NCBI RefSeq assembly: GCF_900141635.1 | Contig: NZ_FSRH01000001.1 | Span: 124,001 to 188,000 of the forward strand | Source: Peptoclostridium litorale DSM 5388 | GTDB lineage: Bacteria; Bacillota; Clostridia; Peptostreptococcales; Peptostreptococcaceae | Reading direction: 5' to 3' | Length of the DNA stretch: 64,000 nt | Shown: positions 34,618 to 43,365 of the stretch, in pieces | Layout: each line of letters begins with the position of its first letter | Position numbering within the stretch: the first letter of the stretch is position 1 | Program-made: the position numbers and the translations under genes | The notes under the pieces: model-generated | Seen by the model: the letters and a program-made list of their open reading frames with translations, nothing else | What the model was told of the DNA's origin: nothing | Database searches by the model: none

Positions 34618-35436
34618 ATGCAAAGAAAAGTTGGTTTTATAGGATGCGGAAACATGGGAACAGCAATGATGGGCGGTATAATAAAGTCGGGTCTTTTGGA
34701 TTCATCTGATGTGTTTATATCTGACATGAACGCTGAAAAGCTTCAGACTGTTGAGGCAGAATACGGAGTGAACACTTCCACAGACAACTCATTTGTGGCT
34801 CAAAATTCAGACATAATAGTCATGGCGGTAAAACCTAACATATTCGACATGGTGCTTGAAGGAATAAAGAACGACATAGATTCAAGAAAAGTAGTCATTT
34901 CAATAGCTGCTGGAAAGACCATAGGCGACATCGAAAAGGTAGTGGGCCCTGACAAGAAAATAGTCAGGACAATGCCGAATACGCCTGCTCTTGTGGGAGA
35001 AGGTATGACTGCAGTATGCCCGAATGCAAATGTTGAAGAGGATGAACTTTCTCAAATAGACCAGCTGCTTCAAAGCTTTGGAAAAACACAGGTAGTAGCT
35101 GAATACCTAATTGATGCGGTAATAGGAGTAAGCGGTTCGTCTCCGGCGTATGTATTCATGTTCATAGAGGCCATGGCCGATGCTGCTGTAATGGCGGGCC
35201 TTCCAAGGGAAAGTGCGTACAAAATGGCTGCTCAGGCAGTGCTTGGATCTGCAAAGATGGTGCTTGAAACAGGAAAGCATCCTGGAGAGCTAAAGGACAT
35301 GGTTTGCTCACCTGGCGGAACTACCATAGAAGCTGTTGCGGAACTTGAAAAAACTGGACTTAGAGCTTCTGTAATATCCGGAGTACAAAAATGCATAGAA
35401 AAATCAATCAAAATGTCGCAACCTTCAAGCAAATAG
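34618..35436 (+). CDS. proC: Pyrroline-5-carboxylate reductase (ProC)
   Basis: A 272-residue enzyme with N-terminal NAD(P) Rossmann motif GFIGCGNMGTAMMGG and the family signatures VRTMPNTPALVGEGM and SPGGTTIEAVAELE (DMVCSPGGTT). Length is standard. It reduces 1-pyrroline-5-carboxylate, here the product of HypD, to L-proline. The start follows TATGGGAGGTTTATGCT. The gap of 84 bases from hypD may include its own promoter (TATAGTCTATATACT stretch). A strong terminator follows at 35547. Placement next to hypD strongly supports a catabolic role rather than proline biosynthesis only. Confidence 0.95.
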   Translation: MQRKVGFIGCGNMGTAMMGGIIKSGLLDSSDVFISDMNAEKLQTVEAEYGVNTSTDNSFVAQNSDIIVMAVKPNIFDMVLEGIKNDIDSRKVVISIAAGKTIGDIEKVVGPDKKIVRTMPNTPALVGEGMTAVCPNANVEEDELSQIDQLLQSFGKTQVVAEYLIDAVIGVSGSSPAYVFMFIEAMADAAVMAGLPRESAYKMAAQAVLGSAKMVLETGKHPGELKDMVCSPGGTTIEAVAELEKTGLRASVISGVQKCIEKSIKMSQPSSK

Positions 35437-35546
35437 CATTAATACGCCTGTAAAAGTTATATATATTTGGACACTGAATACGTGCCCACGAATGAAGTGA
35501 AAGATAATTAAATCAACGCATTAATGCAAACAATGGTTTTAAATGG

Positions 35547-35582
35547 CACAGGGAACCTCTTCGAACAGAGGTTCCCTGTGTT
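35547..35582 (+). terminator. Terminator of the hyp-proC locus
   Basis: CACAGGGAACCTC (35547-35559) and GAGGTTCCCTGTG (35568-35580), 13 perfect pairs and an 8-base loop. The T run is short. Confidence 0.8.
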
Positions 35583-35604
35583 TATGTCGATATTAAAATT
35601 ATAT

Positions 35605-35803
35605 TTAGCCTTTAAATTCAATATCCCTGTGCGTTCCGTCGCAGTAAGGCTTGTTTTCAGACTTTCCACACCTGCACAGCGAAGTCACCTTTTCCATTTT
35701 GTATCTTTTGCTTTCCGAATCCTCTATCTCATCCATATCAACAACCATGTAAGGCAAATACTTCGTAAATACTAATGGGCTTCTTATCCTTTTTGTCTGC
35801 CAA
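35605..35803 (-). pseudogene. CDGSH iron-sulfur protein, frameshifted
   Basis: On the minus strand, LCRCGKSENKPYCDGTHRDI contains the CxCx..CDGxH signature of CDGSH [2Fe-2S] proteins, ending at 35605. The matching N-terminus MADKKDKKPISI begins at TTG 35803 after AAGGGAGGAG, but reads in another frame and stops at 35738. The first part would continue into TKYLPYMVVDMDE if one base were skipped near 35765-35780. So the gene carries a +1-type frameshift. It could be real decay, a sequencing error, or an internal start at ATG 35748 that gives a 47-residue product with the complete cluster motif. Confidence 0.75.
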
Positions 35804-35981
35804 GTAAATCACTCCTCCCTTGCAATATCTATAATTTATATTTGAATTATCATACCCGATGGGTTTGGAATTTACTCAAACAATAATTGATTTTTACATT
35901 CCCCTACAGTAAATATACTTTATTACTCCCACTATATATGGATATAAATATTATAAATATTATTGCAGGGGGTTAGTGTAT

Positions 35982-37286
35982 ATGAAAAAGATAGGACTAT
36001 ATGCATTTGCTTTGTCAGCACTTTTAATATTCTCATTTGGCATTGCATACTGCGAAGATAATGGAGAAACAGTTACAATATATAGAAACAAGGCCAAAAT
36101 AGATGTAAACGGTGAACGGTTAAATGCCGACAATTTCATATACAATGGAACTACATATGTGCCTCTCAGGGCCATATCTGAAATATTAGGTAAAAGTGTA
36201 GGCTGGAATGCATTTACTAATGTAGCCAGCATAGATAACAAGAAGTATGAAAAAAACCAGATTTCAAAGCTTCTTCCCCAGAAGACTGGCTACAGGTGGA
36301 TTTACAATGGGTTTGCGGAATATGCCCATGAAATGACTTTAGATTCAATAAAAGATGAATATCAGAAAATGACATATTTCATAAGAGGCGAAGTGGAAGA
36401 CCTTTCCGATGGAGAAAGCAAATCGGACATGGGCATAGATATAACATATATAATAAGCGAAAACAGCCTAATCCAGGAAAAAACTGAAAAGGCAATGCTG
36501 GATTCGAAGTTTGACAGGATAACACTTATAAAGACACCTCTTGTCGCAGGCACGTTCTGGAGCGAAAAGCTTACTGACAGTAGCGGCAAAGGAACTAGCA
36601 TAAATTCGATTATCACTAAAGTTGAAATCGATGAAGATGGTTTAAAGCAATATACAGTAAGATATGAAGACATAAACAGCAGCTATTATGAAGAACGTAT
36701 TATAAAAGAAGGGGCTGGCGTCATATCTGTTGAAAAGCTGCTGGAGCTTGAAGATTCAACTTTTCCTGTAAGCTATTTTCTGTATTTAAGCGGTGATGTT
36801 AAAAGAGTAGATGTGAAAATCTATTTTCCAGATAAAAAAGCAGAAAAAGTGCATATGGAAAAGAGAAACATATTTATAGATGATGCCAAAATAGCTCAAG
36901 GTGCTATGCAGACGCTCATGCGCGGCCCTATAGATGATAACCTTGCAGGAGCAATTCCCATTGGCACAAGGCTTTTAGATATATCAATATCCAATGGAGT
37001 CTGTTATGTTGACTTTTCAAGAGAGTTCATAGACAACCATTCCGGGGGAAGCGCCTCAGAACTTATGACACTCGCATCCATAGTGAACACACTGACCGAA
37101 TTTGACTCCGTCAAAAAGGTTCAAATACTTGTTGAAGGGAAAAAAGGCGAGACACTAGGAAACATACTGCTCGATGTGCCACTTGAAAGAATGGATAACT
37201 TGATAGGCGAACAACTTGCATCCATTGAAGAACTGTCTAGTCATTCACAAAGCCTAGAAAGGTTATCTGAAGGTTGCAACTGTTAA
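35982..37286 (+). CDS. Secreted protein with copper-amine-oxidase-N and GerM domains
   Basis: A 434-residue protein with a signal peptide (LYAFALSALLIFSFGIAYC; the Cys could be a lipobox-like site but is not clearly one). Residues about 30-80 form a copper amine oxidase N-terminal-type domain (YNGTTYVPLRAISEILGKSVGW), an extracellular domain common in Clostridia that does not imply oxidase activity. The C-terminal GerM domain (GAMQTLMRGP, TRLLDISISNGVCYVDFSRE) links it to spore formation/germination proteins. The ATG at 35982 has GGGGG nine bases upstream. Monocistronic, ended by the terminator at 37339. Probable surface or spore-related role. Confidence 0.85.
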   Translation: MKKIGLYAFALSALLIFSFGIAYCEDNGETVTIYRNKAKIDVNGERLNADNFIYNGTTYVPLRAISEILGKSVGWNAFTNVASIDNKKYEKNQISKLLPQKTGYRWIYNGFAEYAHEMTLDSIKDEYQKMTYFIRGEVEDLSDGESKSDMGIDITYIISENSLIQEKTEKAMLDSKFDRITLIKTPLVAGTFWSEKLTDSSGKGTSINSIITKVEIDEDGLKQYTVRYEDINSSYYEERIIKEGAGVISVEKLLELEDSTFPVSYFLYLSGDVKRVDVKIYFPDKKAEKVHMEKRNIFIDDAKIAQGAMQTLMRGPIDDNLAGAIPIGTRLLDISISNGVCYVDFSREFIDNHSGGSASELMTLASIVNTLTEFDSVKKVQILVEGKKGETLGNILLDVPLERMDNLIGEQLASIEELSSHSQSLERLSEGCNC

Positions 37287-37338
37287 TCGATAAATTTAAA
37301 ATATAAAAAGAAGTACATGCTTAATACTACCAACCCCC

Positions 37339-37366
37339 AAAAGCTCTACTTTCAAGTAGAGCTTTT
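37339..37366. terminator. Bidirectional terminator
   Basis: AAAAGCTCTACTT (37339-37351) and AAGTAGAGCTTTT (37354-37366), a near-perfect palindrome between the GerM gene and the convergent TetR gene. Confidence 0.85.
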
Positions 37367-37439
37367 TAGATTCAGAGCATACTCAAAATGGTGATTTTTG
37401 AAAATATGCATTTTATTCCACTCTAACCAGCAAATCCTT

Positions 37440-38102
37440 TTACCACCTTGTGGATATAGGTATGGACTTTGCCTTGTATTTGAAAAATCCCCTCTTCCCG
37501 CTGTTTTCATCTCCTATGAGCTTCCACAAATTATCATACATGCTCTGCCTTACAATATTTATATTGAACTTCGAATATGAGCTAGACAGTAGGCAAAACC
37601 CCTCTATCTTGGATATGATTTCAAATGCAAGCATTTCAGCATTGAATTCCTTTTTTATCTCCTTGTTCTTCTGTCCCGAATGAATTGCGTCCATAAGGGT
37701 GTTTTTTATATAGTCGTAGTAGTTGTCTACATCTTTTTTCAGATCCGGAAATTCCCTAAGCCCATATTCCATAAGTCTTGACGCACTTAAAAAATGTGAT
37801 TTTTCAATTCCAGCCATGTGTGAAAGATGAAAGTTAAATTCTATTATACTGTTCATGAGGGAATGTATTATTGTTTTTGCATTTGACTTCCCACCTACCG
37901 AATCCTCTATTGTATTTTTTATTGTCGATATAAGGTATCTTATGGATTCATGGAAAATCTCTTCTTTGTTTCTAAAGTGATAGTATATTGAAGCCTTTTT
38001 TATGCCAACCTCTTCTGCTACTTTTAAAAGGGACGTATTTTCATATCCAAATATCAAAAAATTTTTAAGAGATGAATCAATTATCTTTTCACGTGTATTC
38101 AT
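37440..38102 (-). CDS. TetR-family transcriptional regulator
   Basis: A 220-residue regulator. The N-terminal helix-turn-helix is typical (IDSSLKNFLIFGYENTSLLKV, then AEEVGIKKASIYYHFRNKEEIF). The ligand domain is helical and not assignable. The ATG at 38102 follows AGGTGGTGTTTTAA. The palindrome CTACCT-N6-AGGTAG (38115-38132) sits immediately after the -10 box and overlaps the ribosome site region, which fits autorepression. The gene is divergent from the OPT transporter, a possible target. Confidence 0.9.
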   Translation of the reverse strand: MNTREKIIDSSLKNFLIFGYENTSLLKVAEEVGIKKASIYYHFRNKEEIFHESIRYLISTIKNTIEDSVGGKSNAKTIIHSLMNSIIEFNFHLSHMAGIEKSHFLSASRLMEYGLREFPDLKKDVDNYYDYIKNTLMDAIHSGQKNKEIKKEFNAEMLAFEIISKIEGFCLLSSSYSKFNINIVRQSMYDNLWKLIGDENSGKRGFFKYKAKSIPISTRW

Positions 38103-38114
38103 TTAAAACACCAC

Positions 38115-38132
38115 CTACCTGTCGTTAGGTAG
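38115..38132. promoter_or_regulatory. TetR-type operator
   Basis: CTACCT (38115-38120), six-base spacer, AGGTAG (38127-38132). It lies directly downstream of the -10 box TATAAT on the minus strand (38133-38138), so a bound repressor would block the tetR promoter. Confidence 0.7.
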
Positions 38133-38463
38133 ATTATATCATTCAATATGTACTCGTTTCCAGTACAATTTGTCCTGTTGACACTTTTTTTTAATACTGC
38201 TACACTTTCAGTCATCAGGATATATAAATCAGTCTAAACGGCTGAAGAGTCTGAAAATTCTAATTTACAAAAAAAATTATTTATAATAAATACTTTTGAT
38301 GGTACAATAATAATATATAATTTTAAATTTAAATTAAATTTATTTGCTACATATACACGATTCTTTCATTAAATAACATAGTCTAAAATTATCCATTGGC
38401 CAATTGGATTGTTTTTATATTTTATGTATCTATTTTCTTAACTACAAATGAGGAGGTTGACGG
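38133..38463. other. Intergenic region between tetR and the OPT transporter
   Basis: About 330 bases of very AT-rich DNA containing the tetR -10 box at 38133-38138 and the leader of the OPT gene (AATGAGGAGGTTGACGG). A second operator copy of CTACCT/AGGTAG is not present near the OPT gene. Confidence 0.4.
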
Positions 38464-40377
38464 ATGGAAACTCAACTTAAAAAGCAGCAAAAAGATACCG
38501 AGTTTAAACCATTTATATCGGCAGACAGGGTTCTTCCTGAGTTCACAGGAACATCCATAATACTTGGTATACTGCTGGCTGTTATATTTGGTGGCGCCAA
38601 TGCATATCTTGGACTTAAGGTCGGTATGACAATAAGTGCATCTATACCTGCTGCGGTAATATCTATGGGAATAATAAGAGGAGTACTTAAAAAAGAATCA
38701 ATACTTGAAAACAACATGGTTCAGACTATCGGATCGGCCGGTGAATCACTTGCCGCAGGTGCGATATTCACACTGCCTGCGCTTTATATATGGACCCAGC
38801 AGGAAGGCATGCCTGCACCAAGTCTTATGACAATAACAGTAATAGCTCTTTGCGGAGGTATTCTGGGTGTTCTTTTCATGGTGCCACTTAGAAAGGCCCT
38901 TATAGTAAAAGAGCACGGTGTTCTTCCTTATCCCGAGGGAACTGCATGTGCAGAAGTTCTTCTTGCCGGAGAGGAAGGCGGAGACAAGGCTGCTGCATGT
39001 TTTACAGGTCTTGGAATAGGAGCGCTATACAAATTCATAGCTGGCGGATTTGGTCTTTTCCCAAGTGAAATAGAAACTACAATACCAGGATACAAAGATG
39101 CTGCAATAGGAGCTGACGTACTTCCTGCGCTTCTTGGTGTCGGATTCATAATAGGACCTAAGATATCAGCATACATGCTTTCAGGAGCGGTAATAAGCTG
39201 GTTCGGACTAATACCTCTTATATCCAACATAGGATCCATAGGAGAGGTTGTAATGTATCCCGCTTCTGTTCCTATAAGCGAACTTGGATACTGGGGAATA
39301 TGGAACAACTATATAAGATACGTTGGTGCCGGAGCTGTTGCGTTCGGAGGTATATACAATCTTATAAAAACCATACCTCTTATAGTTCAAACGTTTAAGG
39401 ACACTATGAAGGACTATTCGTCTAACATGGGCGAGAGAGTCGACATAAGAACAGACAGGGACATGTCAATGAAGCTTGTTCTTATCGGATCTTTAGCTGT
39501 TGTAGCTGCAATGGCAATGCTTCCTATAATACCTGTTGGAATAGGCGGAGCGCTTATAATAGCAGTATTTGGTTTCTTCTTTGCTACAGTTTCTTCAAGA
39601 ATAGTCGGACTTGTAGGTAGTTCGTCAAACCCTGTTTCAGGTATGACAATAGCTACCCTTATAATAACAGCAATAATATTCAAGGCTACAGGAAACGACG
39701 GGCTTCCTGGAATGATAGCAACACTTTCCGTTGGTGCCGTAATATGTATAATAGCTGCAATGTCAGGGGACACATCTCAGGACCTTAAGACTGGATTTCT
39801 TGTTGGAGCGACTCCAGTAAAGCAGCAGATAGGCGAGCTTATAGGAGCTGTTTCAGCGGCTCTTGCAATAGGTGCTGTTCTTACTCTTCTAAACAACGCA
39901 TGGGGATTTGGATCTCAGGAGCTTCCGGCTCCACAGGCTACGCTTATGCGTCTTGTTATAGAAGGGGTTATGGGCGGAAACCTGCCTTGGTCTCTAGTAT
40001 TTACAGGAATGGGAATGGGAGTTGCAATAGAGCTTCTTGGTCTTCCAGTGCTTCCTATAGCAATAGGAATGTACCTGCCAATACACCTTAGTACGCCAAT
40101 AATGCTTGGTGGAATAATAAGGGGAATACTTGACAAGAGGGCTGAAAAATCAGATGCAAACCAGGAAGAGATAAAAGAAAAGATAGACTCTGGAATACTT
40201 TACGCGTCAGGTCTTATAGCTGGAGAAGGTCTTGTTGGCATAATGCTTGCAGTTCTTACAGTTGTAGGCATAAATACTAATCTCGGAATCGATCTAGGCC
40301 AGCTCGGAGCGCTTGTAGCATTTGGTCTTTTGACATTCTCTCTAGCCAAGTACTCGGTATTCAAAAAGGTTTCATAG
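38464..40377 (+). CDS. Oligopeptide transporter, OPT family
   Basis: A 637-residue polytopic membrane protein. OPT-family motifs are visible: FTGTSIILGILLAVIFGGANAYL early, LPYPEGTACAEVLLAGE (family NPYPFPxG-like region), and GSSSNPVSGMTIATLI. Bacterial OPT members import short peptides or metal chelates. It is followed by a terminator (40402) and by PqqD-like and PepD genes, so peptide import with intracellular cleavage is a reasonable inference. The start follows AATGAGGAGGTTGACGG. About 14-16 membrane segments can be counted roughly. Confidence 0.92.
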   Translation: METQLKKQQKDTEFKPFISADRVLPEFTGTSIILGILLAVIFGGANAYLGLKVGMTISASIPAAVISMGIIRGVLKKESILENNMVQTIGSAGESLAAGAIFTLPALYIWTQQEGMPAPSLMTITVIALCGGILGVLFMVPLRKALIVKEHGVLPYPEGTACAEVLLAGEEGGDKAAACFTGLGIGALYKFIAGGFGLFPSEIETTIPGYKDAAIGADVLPALLGVGFIIGPKISAYMLSGAVISWFGLIPLISNIGSIGEVVMYPASVPISELGYWGIWNNYIRYVGAGAVAFGGIYNLIKTIPLIVQTFKDTMKDYSSNMGERVDIRTDRDMSMKLVLIGSLAVVAAMAMLPIIPVGIGGALIIAVFGFFFATVSSRIVGLVGSSSNPVSGMTIATLIITAIIFKATGNDGLPGMIATLSVGAVICIIAAMSGDTSQDLKTGFLVGATPVKQQIGELIGAVSAALAIGAVLTLLNNAWGFGSQELPAPQATLMRLVIEGVMGGNLPWSLVFTGMGMGVAIELLGLPVLPIAIGMYLPIHLSTPIMLGGIIRGILDKRAEKSDANQEEIKEKIDSGILYASGLIAGEGLVGIMLAVLTVVGINTNLGIDLGQLGALVAFGLLTFSLAKYSVFKKVS

Positions 40378-40401
40378 CGAGCCTATAGATTGAAATTTTC
40401 T

Positions 40402-40437
40402 GACTAAAGGGGATGAATTCATCCCTTTTAGTCTTCT
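40402..40437 (+). terminator. Terminator of the OPT gene
   Basis: GACTAAAGGGGATGAA (40402-40417) pairs with TTCATCCCTTTTAGTC (40418-40433) with one G-U, followed by TTCTT. Confidence 0.85.
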
Positions 40438-40529
40438 TAATAATTAGTTGATTTTTAGCATGCGCTTGAAATCATATGTACAGACAAGTTTCTTCTCAAA
40501 GTTATTTCGATGAAAAAGAGGTGTTATTT

Positions 40530-40898
40530 TTGAAAAGCAAAATATCTAAAGATGACAATATGCTTGAACTGATTCCCCTACTAAATAAAAAGATAAGCCT
40601 GAATGAAGATGAAAATGGAATAGCGACTATTGTAGTGCCCAGAGACGGCTTTTTCGACAAGCTCGTCAGGCTTTTTTGCAAGACTCCAAAGGAGATGAAC
40701 ATAAAGCTTGACAGCATAGGCAGCTTCGTAATAAAGTCCATAAACGGGCAAAACAGCATATATGAAATAGGCTCGCTTTTAAAGTCTGAATTCGGAAAAG
40801 ATGTAGATCCTATTTACGAGAGGCTTTTAATGCACATAAACATATTGAGAAACAACAATTTCATACATCTTGAAAAGGCAAATGATCAAAATGCTTGA
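40530..40898 (+). CDS. PqqD-like (RiPP recognition element) protein
   Basis: The 122-residue product contains a PqqD-type winged-helix fold: EMNIKLDSIGSFVIKSINGQNSIYEIGSLL and a helical end. PqqD-like domains bind leader peptides of ribosomal natural products and usually partner with radical SAM enzymes, but none is adjacent. The TTG at 40530 is chosen because AGAGGTG lies seven bases before it; a frame open from 40476 has no site. The last bases overlap the small membrane protein gene. Function in this context is unknown. Confidence 0.7.
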   Translation: MKSKISKDDNMLELIPLLNKKISLNEDENGIATIVVPRDGFFDKLVRLFCKTPKEMNIKLDSIGSFVIKSINGQNSIYEIGSLLKSEFGKDVDPIYERLLMHINILRNNNFIHLEKANDQNA

Positions 40899-41235
40899 TT
40901 TCATAATTAAAGTCCTCTTTCTGGCTCTCACCATAGCTTTTCTCGGGGCGTGGGGGATAGTTAAGGAGCAGAAAAAGTCAAAAGAACTCATAGATAAGAT
41001 ATATGCGAAAATGCAAAATAAAATAACACAGGGGCTCGAAAAAAGCGGACAACTTTCAATGAAGGAAATAGAATCCCTTATACTAAACACCAAAGCCTCT
41101 CTTTTTTGGAGCAAAGAGCATGTTAAAATTACAAATGCCAAGACAGCTGCAAAAATAGTGATCGAAAAAATGCTTAGAGAAGGTATAATAGAAGAAGATT
41201 TTAGCAACAATAGAAAAATCTATATACTCAAATAG
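40882..41235 (+). CDS. Small membrane-anchored protein of unknown function
   Basis: A 117-residue protein with one N-terminal membrane segment (LDFIIKVLFLALTIAFLGAWG) and a charged cytosolic-type helical tail. The start at 40882 overlaps the end of the PqqD-like gene by 17 bases; another ATG at 40891 is possible. It is followed by pepD 14 bases later. Co-transcription is likely, but I do not recognise a family. Confidence 0.65.
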   Translation: MIKMLDFIIKVLFLALTIAFLGAWGIVKEQKKSKELIDKIYAKMQNKITQGLEKSGQLSMKEIESLILNTKASLFWSKEHVKITNAKTAAKIVIEKMLREGIIEEDFSNNRKIYILK

Positions 41236-41248
41236 GAGGTGCTTGAAA

Positions 41249-42712
41249 GTGGCAGAAATACTTTCAAATCTTGAACCAAAAGCTGTATTTACACATTTCG
41301 AGGACTTGACAAGAATACCAAGAGAGTCTGGAAATGAAAAGATGGTAAGCGATTTTCTTATGGACTTTGCAAAAAAGAACGGATTAAAAGCAATCCAGGA
41401 AGACTCACACAACGTTATAATAGAAAAACCAGCATCACCAGGATACGAAAACGCACCTAAGGTAATACTTCAGGGACACATGGACATGGTATGCGTAAAA
41501 AAACCCGGCTTTGAATTTGACTTTGAAAAAGATGCAATACCAATAGCTCTAGATGGAGACATAATAAAGACAGAAGGAACATCACTTGGAGCTGACAATG
41601 GAATAGCTGTTGCAATGACAATGGCCATACTTGAGTCAAAAGACATGAAACATCCTGCAATATCGGCCCTTATAACATCTGCCGAAGAAACTGGAATGGA
41701 CGGAGCCATAAACCTGCAGCCTGAGAACATATCAGGAGACATACTTATAAACATAGATTCTGAAGAAGAAGGCAAGGCCACTGTTTCATGCGCAGGAGGA
41801 GTCAGGGTGATAGTGCACCTTCCACTGCAGTGGGAAAACATCGACTCTGATGACAACATCACACTAAAGCTTCAAATAGATGGACTGGCAGGCGGCCACT
41901 CAGGCATGGAGATAAACAAAAACAGAGCCAATGCAATAAGGCTTATGGGAAGAACTCTAAGCGCACTGCAAAAAGGACTCGGAGACAAAATTCATATTGC
42001 CGACATAGCCGGCGGGGAAAAGATGAATGCAATTCCAAAACACGCCCACGCTGTAATAGTCACAAATGCAAGTGAAATAGAAAACATCAAGAATATAGTC
42101 TCAGGATACCACGATAAGTTTTCAAACGAATTCAAAACTTCGGACCCCGGAATATCAATTTCAATTGAAAACATAGAAACTCCTGAAAAAGTTCTTGATG
42201 AAGCCACTTCAAAGAACGTTGTAGACCTTGCCCTTTTGATTCCTACAGGAATCCAAACAATGAGCGCCGACATAGATGGGCTTGTTGAAAGTTCAAGCAA
42301 TATTGGCGTTTTGGAGCTTAAAGACGGCGAAGTAGTGTTTGAAAGCGCCGTAAGAAGCTCTGTAAAGAGCCTTAAAGATGAAATAAGCGACAGGATAGAA
42401 GCAGCAGCTAATAGATGCAATGCAACTGTTGAAAAGCAGTCAGACTACCCAGAATGGGAATACAAGGCCGACTCTCCAATAAGAGACCTTATGATGTCTG
42501 TCTACAAAGACAAATACGGCAAAGAGCTAAAAGTAGATGCAATACACGCAGGACTTGAATGCGGGCTTTTAAAAGAGAAGATAGGCGACATAGACATGAT
42601 ATCAATAGGACCAAACATGTATGATGTACACACGCCAAACGAAAGTCTGAGCATATCTTCTACAGCAAGGGTGTTTGACTTCCTGAGTGATGTGCTTAAA
42701 AACATAAAATAG
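41249..42712 (+). CDS. pepD: Aminoacyl-histidine dipeptidase (PepD), M20 family
   Basis: A 487-residue M20 metallopeptidase that cleaves dipeptides. Motifs: ILQGHMDMV (His/Asp metal ligands), SLGADNGIAVAM, ITSAEETGMDGA (catalytic Glu) and AGGHSGMEI. The N-terminus (MAEILSNLEPKAVFTHFEDL) is typical of PepD. The GTG at 41249 is preferred over TTG 41243 because AGGAGG is nine bases upstream of it and the family begins exactly there. It closes the PqqD-like/TM/PepD group and lies 0.9 kb after the OPT transporter, which would supply its substrates. Confidence 0.93.
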   Translation: MAEILSNLEPKAVFTHFEDLTRIPRESGNEKMVSDFLMDFAKKNGLKAIQEDSHNVIIEKPASPGYENAPKVILQGHMDMVCVKKPGFEFDFEKDAIPIALDGDIIKTEGTSLGADNGIAVAMTMAILESKDMKHPAISALITSAEETGMDGAINLQPENISGDILINIDSEEEGKATVSCAGGVRVIVHLPLQWENIDSDDNITLKLQIDGLAGGHSGMEINKNRANAIRLMGRTLSALQKGLGDKIHIADIAGGEKMNAIPKHAHAVIVTNASEIENIKNIVSGYHDKFSNEFKTSDPGISISIENIETPEKVLDEATSKNVVDLALLIPTGIQTMSADIDGLVESSSNIGVLELKDGEVVFESAVRSSVKSLKDEISDRIEAAANRCNATVEKQSDYPEWEYKADSPIRDLMMSVYKDKYGKELKVDAIHAGLECGLLKEKIGDIDMISIGPNMYDVHTPNESLSISSTARVFDFLSDVLKNIK

Positions 42713-42751
42713 AACATCTGAGCAAGTCATATTTTCTATATGAACCACTTC

Positions 42752-42795
42752 AGCCCAATAGGAATATTTATACCATATTCCTATTGGGCTTTTTT
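42752..42795 (+). terminator. Terminator of pepD
   Basis: AGCCCAATAGGAATAT (42752-42767) pairs with ATATTCCTATTGGGCT (42775-42790), followed by five T. Confidence 0.85.
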
Positions 42796-43021
42796 GTGCA
42801 ATATGCAGCGCTTAAGCAAATATCCTACTTTAGAACCTGATTAAACAAAATGGGGTATCTTAAGATTCACAGCTATTTCTGCAAAACATGCGCCTTTGGG
42901 TTCATATGCATAAATCGGACATGTTGTATGCGTCAAAACTCCAGTTAGGCGGTATAATATAGCTAATAGGAGACTCGATATTAAATTCTTGATATGTCTT
43001 TACATGCGGGAGGTGTTTTAT

Positions 43022-43246
43022 ATGGGATATAAGATTTGCCAGGTATGCGGAAAGTTCATAAGGACAAGTTCAGATGAGGAAATGTGTGAAACCTGCATGG
43101 ACAGGGACACTATGGAATATTCAGCTGTGAAGAACTATCTCGTTAGTCATCAAGGAGCATCCATGGCTGAAATCTATACCAATACCAGGATACCCCTCAA
43201 AACTATAAAGAGATTCATTCAGGATAGAAGAATAGAATTGAGATAG
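43022..43246 (+). CDS. YvyF-like small zinc-ribbon/HTH protein
   Basis: A 74-residue product. Two CxxC pairs (CQVC and CETC) form a likely zinc ribbon, followed by a helix-turn-helix-like segment (SMAEIYTNTRIPLKTIKRFIQD). It resembles YvyF-type flagellar-operon proteins of Firmicutes. The ATG at 43022 follows GGGAGGTGTTTTAT. No flagellar genes lie nearby, so its target is unclear. Ended by the palindromic terminator at 43265. Confidence 0.7.
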   Translation: MGYKICQVCGKFIRTSSDEEMCETCMDRDTMEYSAVKNYLVSHQGASMAEIYTNTRIPLKTIKRFIQDRRIELR

Positions 43247-43264
43247 AAATTTTATGTATAATGC

Positions 43265-43305
43265 AAAAGCTGCTCAGCAGGATAATCCTGCTGAGCAGCT
43301 TTTTT
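43265..43305. terminator. Palindromic bidirectional terminator
   Basis: AAAAGCTGCTCAGCAGGAT (43265-43283) and ATCCTGCTGAGCAGCTTTT (43285-43303), 19 perfect pairs around one central base, then T. Confidence 0.9.
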
Positions 43306-43365
43306 ATATTCGCTATCTGCAGACACTTGCCATAATGTATGTCCCTCGTTTAGTTCTCTCTTAAA

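Noticed and set aside
35524-35775. Rightward open frame after proC
   Set aside because: It begins in the proC terminator and is antisense to the CDGSH gene.
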